Position numbers and translations under genes: made by a program. From Prevotellaceae bacterium UBA1746 (lineage in GTDB: Bacteria > Bacteroidota > Bacteroidia > Bacteroidales > Bacteroidaceae), in assembly GCA_905369775.1 (NCBI GenBank), contig CAJPJR010000017.1, positions 1 to 35,490 on the forward strand: a stretch of DNA of 35,490 nt, written 5' to 3'. Under the pieces are notes generated by a model. It searched no databases. It had not been told where the DNA came from and saw only the letters and a program-made list of their open reading frames with translations. This document shows, piece after piece, positions 31,184 through 35,490 of this stretch (within the stretch, counting starts at the first letter, position 1; every line of letters begins with the position of its first letter).

Positions 31184-32161
31184 TCAGCGACGCATGGTCT
31201 CGAAAAACAATTCGGGCAGTTGCGTGAGCGAGTTGGGGTCGACGTAGCTTTCGATGTGGCGCTTGCGCTTCTCTTCCAGGATCTCGTCGACGGCAATGAG
31301 GATACCCGTTTCTTCGACATTGCCAAACGTGTCGTTGATGGCGGTGCCAAACACGCGCATCGTGGGCGAAAGACTCATGTAGGCGCTCACCAGCGGCGGG
31401 ATGTTGAAGCCCCGTTGGCGCACGGCGCGGTTGAGAATCTTGTAGTCGGCGCGGAAATCATCTTCAACGAAAAGCGCGCGAAGCTTTTCTTCGGGCGTTT
31501 CGAGCAGTACCGGATCGGCCACGGTGATAAGTCCGTCGCGGTCGCCGAAATGACGTTTGAGAAAATAGAGTATCATGTCGCGCGCCTCACGGTCGAAGCT
31601 CGGATACATGGTCATTTTCCCGAAGAAGTATTTCAAATCGGGGATCATCACCGTGAGGGCACCCAGGCCGTCCCAAAGATTGTCGAGCGCGTAGAGACTC
31701 TTGGAGAGATTGTTGGTGCTCTGGTACTCGAGGGTGACGAACGAGCGGCCGAGCTCTACGGTCTGCGGGAGGAAATTCTCGATGAAATTATCGGAGAAAT
31801 GAAACATGTGGCCGGTGGCCAGGTAGGGTTGTCCGTCGGGGCAGAACGTGATGTCAGAAGCCGGCAGGAAGCGATAGCCGCCCAAGATTTCGCAAGCGTC
31901 GGGATTCCACACCACCAGCTGATAGTAGGGTTTCTCGCACGTGTCGAACTCGTCGAGGTCAAGGGCTTTTCCGGTACCGCCGCCGGCGGCGCGAAAGGCT
32001 ATTTCGCGCAGACGACCGATTTCGCGCATCACGTGCGGGGCATTGTGGTGCGTGATGATGTAGATCTCGTTGCCGGCCTTGTTGGTCTTGCGGAGCTGAC
32101 GTTCGGGGGTGAGCTCTTGCAACAGGAGGTCGCGAGATACCGGGGCGATGATTTCTTCCAT
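31184..32161 (-). CDS. glsB: Glycine N-acyltransferase-type GlsB (GNAT)
   Basis: 325 residues from the ATG at 32161 (a longer in-frame start at 32221 is less likely). It resembles the OlsB/'hemolysin-like' acyltransferases of GNAT fold that N-acylate an amino acid: in Bacteroides glsB makes the first step of glycine lipids (N-acyl glycine lipids), using a 3-hydroxy fatty acyl-ACP. Visible are YQLVVWNPDACEILGGYRFL, the following FVTLEYQSTNNLSKSLYALD and a strand-rich C-terminal half. Partner gene glsA lies immediately upstream on the same strand (81-base gap), the usual pairing. Amino-acid specificity (glycine versus ornithine) is inferred from the Bacteroidales context and not read from sequence. 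Confidence 0.83.
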   Translation of the reverse strand: MEEIIAPVSRDLLLQELTPERQLRKTNKAGNEIYIITHHNAPHVMREIGRLREIAFRAAGGGTGKALDLDEFDTCEKPYYQLVVWNPDACEILGGYRFLPASDITFCPDGQPYLATGHMFHFSDNFIENFLPQTVELGRSFVTLEYQSTNNLSKSLYALDNLWDGLGALTVMIPDLKYFFGKMTMYPSFDREARDMILYFLKRHFGDRDGLITVADPVLLETPEEKLRALFVEDDFRADYKILNRAVRQRGFNIPPLVSAYMSLSPTMRVFGTAINDTFGNVEETGILIAVDEILEEKRKRHIESYVDPNSLTQLPELFFETMRR

Positions 32162-32242
32162 TGTCGAGAATTTATGAGGGAACTCCACGCCCCGACGGGG
32201 CGGTAGAGTCTGAAATACCAAGGCGAGTGGGACAGCGTCCGA

Positions 32243-33094
32243 TCAATTGGGGAGCCGATAGACCAGTTCGCGCACGTGGGCTGCCCAGGCGATGGGGCTA
32301 CGTGCCGACGTGAACTCCTGCCACGGAATGGGCTGTCCGATGACAACGCGGAAATGGCCGCCGCGATGGCGATAGAGTTCGTCCACGAGGTAGAGCATGG
32401 CGAGATTGAAGCGGATGCCGAGCCGCTTGCTCCATGTGGCCAGCCGATAGAACCGATCGGAATTGCGACCCTCGAAATAAATGGGCACAATGTCGCGATG
32501 GGATTCCACACTCTTCGTGACAAAGGTTTTGGCCCACGGGATGTCTTGGATTTTTCCGTCGATGCGACGCGAACAGAGACCGGCGGGGAACATGATGATG
32601 TGCTTGTCGCCGGCGAAAGCGGCACTGACGCGCTGCGAGAGTTCGCGCCCTTCGCGACCGGTCTTGTTGATGGGCACGATGAGCGGTGCGATTCCGGAAA
32701 GGTTCATCAAGAGGTCGTTGGCCAGATAGCACACGCGCTCGTTGTAATGCCGGCCGAGGATGGCGCCGAGCACCACACCGTCGGCGCCGCCAAGGGGGTG
32801 ATTGGAGACGAAGGTGAAACGGCGGCCGTCGGCATCGGAGGGGAGGTGTTCCTTCCCCACCACTTCGATGTGCAAATCGAGGTGGCGGATGCAATCTTCC
32901 AACCACTGCACGCCTTGCTTTTCGCCTTCTTGGACAATGAACTCATTGAGCCAATCTTGGTGGACGATGTTTTTGAGATAGCGCACCACGAAGTTCGGCA
33001 CATAACGAGCCTTGGCGCCCATTTTGTCGGAAAGGATGCGGTCGATGTCTATGAGAAAGGGTTGCGCCATTGGATCTTGCATGTGAGAGTGCAT
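32243..33094 (-). CDS. glsA: O-acyltransferase GlsA (PlsC-like)
   Basis: 283 residues from ATG 33094; ATGs at residues 5 and 9 (MAQPFLIDIDRIL) are possible alternatives. PlsC-family acyltransferase with the catalytic motif SNHPLGGADG (His99) and motif III FPAGLCSR (169-176). In Bacteroides GlsA adds a second acyl chain to the hydroxyl of the N-acylated glycine made by GlsB, giving the diacyl glycine lipid. His and Asp are five residues apart (HPLGGAD), longer than the four of classic HX4D. The gene precedes glsB on the same strand and has its own promoter. Product identity is inferred from family and gene pairing. Confidence 0.83.
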   Translation of the reverse strand: MHSHMQDPMAQPFLIDIDRILSDKMGAKARYVPNFVVRYLKNIVHQDWLNEFIVQEGEKQGVQWLEDCIRHLDLHIEVVGKEHLPSDADGRRFTFVSNHPLGGADGVVLGAILGRHYNERVCYLANDLLMNLSGIAPLIVPINKTGREGRELSQRVSAAFAGDKHIIMFPAGLCSRRIDGKIQDIPWAKTFVTKSVESHRDIVPIYFEGRNSDRFYRLATWSKRLGIRFNLAMLYLVDELYRHRGGHFRVVIGQPIPWQEFTSARSPIAWAAHVRELVYRLPN

Positions 33095-33146
33095 CGGCGA
33101 CTCGCGTCTCGCGGCAAATTGCGTCGCCGGCTGCCGATTGCTCCTG

Positions 33147-33175
33147 CAAAATTAAATATAAATGCCAACATACAA
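33147..33175 (-). promoter_or_regulatory. Promoter of glsA-glsB
   Basis: Minus strand TAATTTTG (33154-33147) is an exact TAnnTTTG match with TTG at 33175-33173 as a possible -33 box (18-base spacer). Predicted leader about 45 bases to the ATG at 33094. Confidence 0.55.
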
Positions 33176-33271
33176 GCGCGACAATCGGTGTTTTCTAAGG
33201 GTGTGGGGACGAAAAATGGAGAATAGACACAAAAAGAATAAAGCACCAACCGAGGTTGATGCTTTATTTAG

Positions 33272-33344
33272 TTGCGGAGGTCCGACTCGAACGGGCGACC
33301 TCCAGGTTATGAGCCTGGCGAGCTACCAACTGCTCCACTCCGCG
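33272..33344 (-). tRNA. Initiator tRNA-fMet (CAT)
   Basis: 73 nt cloverleaf on the minus strand: acceptor CGCGGAG/CTCCGCA with the C1xA72 mismatch that marks bacterial initiators, D stem GAGC/GCTC with the A11-U24 initiator pair, anticodon loop CTCATAA. CCA is not encoded. The anticodon stem is CCAGG/CCTGG, so the 29-41 pair is A-U where most bacterial initiators have three consecutive G-C pairs. The T stem has a C50xA64 mismatch. Confidence 0.93.
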
Positions 33345-33379
33345 ATCATTTCAATCAGGCTTTCTTCCCGATTGCGATG

Positions 33380-33410
33380 CAAAGGTAGGCACTTTTTCGT
33401 TCACTGCCAA
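33380..33410 (-). promoter_or_regulatory. Promoter of initiator tRNA
   Basis: Minus strand TTG (33410-33408), 20-base spacer, TACCTTTG (33387-33380): a good two-box Bacteroidota promoter, 36 bases upstream of the tRNA 5' end. Confidence 0.65.
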
Positions 33411-33523
33411 GACTTGGGCGGAAAAAAGTGGAAGAAAAATTCAATTAGCACAATTCTGTAACATCAATATTGCAGAAATAAGTAGAAGCTCCCATTTTCG
33501 CCTTCAAACGGCGGTTATTCCGT

Positions 33524-34906
33524 TCAGAGGAACTCGGGCAAACGGAACAGTCGGGTGCCGTTGGAGCCTTTGATGAGAATCAAATGATCGGAAACCGGGT
33601 GGCTGAGCAATTCGTTCTCCACGGCTTCGACGTTGGCGAAGGTGCGCACCTTGACGGCCGGGGGCAGGGCCAGGGCCGAAGCTGCTGCGGTGAAGCATTC
33701 GCCCACCAACCAGATTTCTTCGCAACCGCACGTGGTGGCTTGTCGCAGCACTTCGGCGTGTGCATCGGCCGAAGCAGCGCCCAACTCGCGCATATCGCCG
33801 AGAATCATCATTTTGTGGGCCGCAGTGGTCTGTCGGAAACTGGTGAGGGCGGCTTGCATCGACGAGAGGTTGGCATTGTAGGCATCGATGATGAGCGAAT
33901 TGTGCTCCGTTTTCCGATATTCCGAGCGATTGTTGTGCGGGGCGTAGTGTTGCAAGGCATGGTCGATGGCGGTCAAGGGCACTTTGAAACAAAGTCCCAC
34001 GAGCACGGCCGCCAACACATTATCTATATTATAGGCGCCCACGAGTTGCGTGCTCACCTTGTGCCATGCGCCGTCGGCCTTGCGCCAGCGCAGCGTCAAG
34101 AAAGGCGTGCAGTCCACCACTTCGCCCTCGATGGTGTAGCCATGTCCGGGACTGCCGTAGGTGAGCGAAGGCAAACCGCATTCGGCCACGTGGGGCATGA
34201 GAAATTCGTTGTCGCCGTTGACAAAAACGAAGAACGGCACAGCGTCGGGCTTGAAGCGGGTTTCGCCGGTGATGAGGGTTTCGGTGATTTCGGTGTTGCG
34301 CTGTGCAAGATAGCGGTAGAGTTCGGTTTTGGTTTTCACCACGCCCTCGAATGAGCCGAAACCTTCGAGGTGCGCTTTCCCGACATTGGTAATGAGTCCG
34401 CAATTGGGTTGCACGATTTTGCTCAGCTGCGCGATTTCGCCCGGGTGGTTGGCGCCGGTTTCGATCACGGCGAAATCGTGTTCGGGGAGCAAACGGAGCA
34501 GCGTGAGGGGCACACCGATATGATTGTTGAGGTTGCCTTCGGTGTAGAGCACCTTGAATTTCTCGCCGAGCACCGCGGCAACGAGTTCTTTGGTGGTGGT
34601 TTTGCCGTTGGTGCCGGTGATCTGCAACACCGGGGTGTCGAGCACACGGCGGTGGTGAGCCGCCAGTTCCTGCAAGACGGAAAGTACGTCGTCGACAAAA
34701 AGGCAACGCGCATCTTTCGCGGCCACTTCGGCATCGTCCACCACGGCGTAGGCGCAACCGTTGGCCAAGGCGTCGAGTGCAAAGGCGTTGCCGTCGAACT
34801 TGTCGCCGCGCAACGCGAAGAAAAGACTGCCCTCGGGACAGTGGCGCGTGTCGGTCGTCACCACGGGATGACGATGGTAGATATCATAGAGTTGGGGAAG
34901 TGTCAT
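33524..34906 (-). CDS. murF: UDP-MurNAc-tripeptide D-Ala-D-Ala ligase MurF
   Basis: 460 residues. Cytosolic ATP-dependent ligase that adds D-Ala-D-Ala to UDP-MurNAc-tripeptide, the last soluble step of peptidoglycan precursor synthesis. The N-terminal TDTRHCPEGSLFFALRGDKFDG, the ATP loop GTNGKTTTK (98-106), ETGANHPGEI, the C-terminal-domain DAYNANLSSM (family form DAYNANP, here Leu) and MMILGDMRELG identify it. Length is normal. It is a single gene divergent from folP; other mur genes are not in the window. No terminator was recognised on its 3' side before the initiator tRNA promoter. Confidence 0.97.
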   Translation of the reverse strand: MTLPQLYDIYHRHPVVTTDTRHCPEGSLFFALRGDKFDGNAFALDALANGCAYAVVDDAEVAAKDARCLFVDDVLSVLQELAAHHRRVLDTPVLQITGTNGKTTTKELVAAVLGEKFKVLYTEGNLNNHIGVPLTLLRLLPEHDFAVIETGANHPGEIAQLSKIVQPNCGLITNVGKAHLEGFGSFEGVVKTKTELYRYLAQRNTEITETLITGETRFKPDAVPFFVFVNGDNEFLMPHVAECGLPSLTYGSPGHGYTIEGEVVDCTPFLTLRWRKADGAWHKVSTQLVGAYNIDNVLAAVLVGLCFKVPLTAIDHALQHYAPHNNRSEYRKTEHNSLIIDAYNANLSSMQAALTSFRQTTAAHKMMILGDMRELGAASADAHAEVLRQATTCGCEEIWLVGECFTAAASALALPPAVKVRTFANVEAVENELLSHPVSDHLILIKGSNGTRLFRLPEFL

Positions 34907-34930
34907 AATTCTGTTCTTGGTTCGTGCCTA

Positions 34931-34938
34931 CAAAAGTA
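34931..34938 (-). promoter_or_regulatory. Promoter of murF
   Basis: Minus strand TACTTTTG is an exact TAnnTTTG match. The predicted start, near 34924, is about 18 bases before the murF ATG. It lies back-to-back with the folP promoter; no -33 box is obvious. Confidence 0.6.
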
Positions 34939-34978
34939 CATTTTCTTAGCGAATGAACCGAAAAAGTCGCTTGTTTAT

Positions 34979-35009
34979 TTTGCGATCCACGCGTCACCTC
35001 TTAACTTTG
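34979..35009 (+). promoter_or_regulatory. Promoter of folP
   Basis: TTTG (34979-34982), 19-base spacer, TAACTTTG (35002-35009): a strong two-box Bacteroidota promoter, 33 bases before the folP ATG. Confidence 0.7.
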
Positions 35010-35041
35010 CAAGTATTCGACGTCGCATTCTCCTTCAAATC

Positions 35042-35490
35042 ATGACACACACGCTTCGCATCAACGACCACCTTTTTCCCCTCGACCGCCCGCTGGTGAT
35101 GGGCATCCTCAATGCCACTCCCGATTCTTTCTTTGCCGACTCGCGCACTCCGGTGAGCGATGTCGAGGCCTTGCGCCGGCGCGTGCGCACACTCGTGGAG
35201 GAGGGTGCGGACTGCATCGATGTGGGCGCCTACTCCACTCGTCCGGGCGCCGACGAGGTGAGTGCCGACGAAGAAATGCGGCGACTCGCCGCGGCACTCG
35301 AAGTGGTGCGCGAGGAAGCTCCGGACACGCTGCTGTCGGTCGACACCTTTCGCGCGGAAGTGGCGCTGCACTGCGTGAGAGACTACGGGGTGCAGCTCAT
35401 CAACGACATCTCCGGCGGCACACTCGACCGCGCGATGTTTCACACCGTGGCACGACTCGGTGTGCCTTACGTCTTGATGCACCTGCAAGG
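35042..35490 (+). CDS. folP: Dihydropteroate synthase, N-terminal part
   Basis: 149 codons to the window edge. FolP joins para-aminobenzoate to 6-hydroxymethyl-dihydropterin diphosphate in folate synthesis and is the sulfonamide target. The signature loop MGILNATPDSFF, then EEGADCIDVGAYSTRPGAD, LLSVDTFR and LINDISGG give the TIM-barrel start. About half of a normal 270-280 residue protein is present. The ATG at 35042 is 33 bases after the -7 box. In this segment no resistance change can be judged, as the later loops lie outside. Confidence 0.95.
   Translation, partial: MTHTLRINDHLFPLDRPLVMGILNATPDSFFADSRTPVSDVEALRRRVRTLVEEGADCIDVGAYSTRPGADEVSADEEMRRLAAALEVVREEAPDTLLSVDTFRAEVALHCVRDYGVQLINDISGGTLDRAMFHTVARLGVPYVLMHLQ

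Overview
The window looks like a chromosomal segment of a high-GC member of the Bacteroidota, most likely order Bacteroidales. The evidence is threefold: many promoters match the Bacteroidota form (TAnnTTTG, often with TTTG or TTG 18 to 22 bases upstream); the gene set includes a complete Sov/SprA type IX secretion translocon, a serine palmitoyltransferase, glycine-lipid acyltransferases GlsB/GlsA and TamL/Wzi/OmpA-barrel type outer-membrane proteins; and terminal CCA is not encoded in the tRNA genes. I cannot name the genus from sequence alone. No phage, plasmid, CRISPR or intact insertion sequence is visible.

Layout. 1-3380: the 5' part of transketolase (minus strand, cut by the window edge) and serine palmitoyltransferase (minus). 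3593-6710: a plus-strand run of lipid kinase, Wzi-family barrel and small lipoprotein, divergent from the palmitoyltransferase. 6737-7113: repeat copy A. 7330-8992: PAP2 phosphatase and an unrecognised basic membrane protein. 8993-9392: no recognisable gene. 9393-17562: ruvA and the giant sov/sprA gene (over 7.5 kb). 17593-21022: a shared terminator, then a minus-strand run read as metY, miaA and a divergent lipid-kinase homologue. 21104-21282: tRNA(CAT) with its own promoter and terminator. 21565-21899: repeat copy B. 21938-23938: glycosyltransferase and SpoU-type RNA methyltransferase (minus). 24002-27292: TamL-like Omp85 lipoprotein and an MBL-fold hydrolase (plus). 27554-30430: a TonB-receptor-like barrel. 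30548-30770: repeat copy C. 31002-31158: an orphan promoter and the terminator of the next operon. 31184-33175: glsA-glsB (minus). 33272-33410: initiator tRNA. 33524-35490: murF (minus) divergent from folP (plus, cut by the window edge).

How it fits together. The window is dominated by cell-envelope work: sphingolipid entry (Spt), glycine-lipid synthesis (GlsB/GlsA), two lipid-kinase family proteins, a lipid phosphatase, peptidoglycan synthesis (MurF), outer-membrane assembly (TamL), protein export (Sov/SprA) and several barrels. The most unusual signal is a family of three intergenic elements (A, B, C), about 220 to 380 bp long. They have related inverted ends (alternating CG tract, then TCAG, a T- or A-rich tract, then one or two CTTCACC words), and their interiors are filled with GGTGAAGG/CCTTCACC words on both strands. 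Each copy lies just past the 3' end of a gene for which I see no other terminator. I do not recognise this family.
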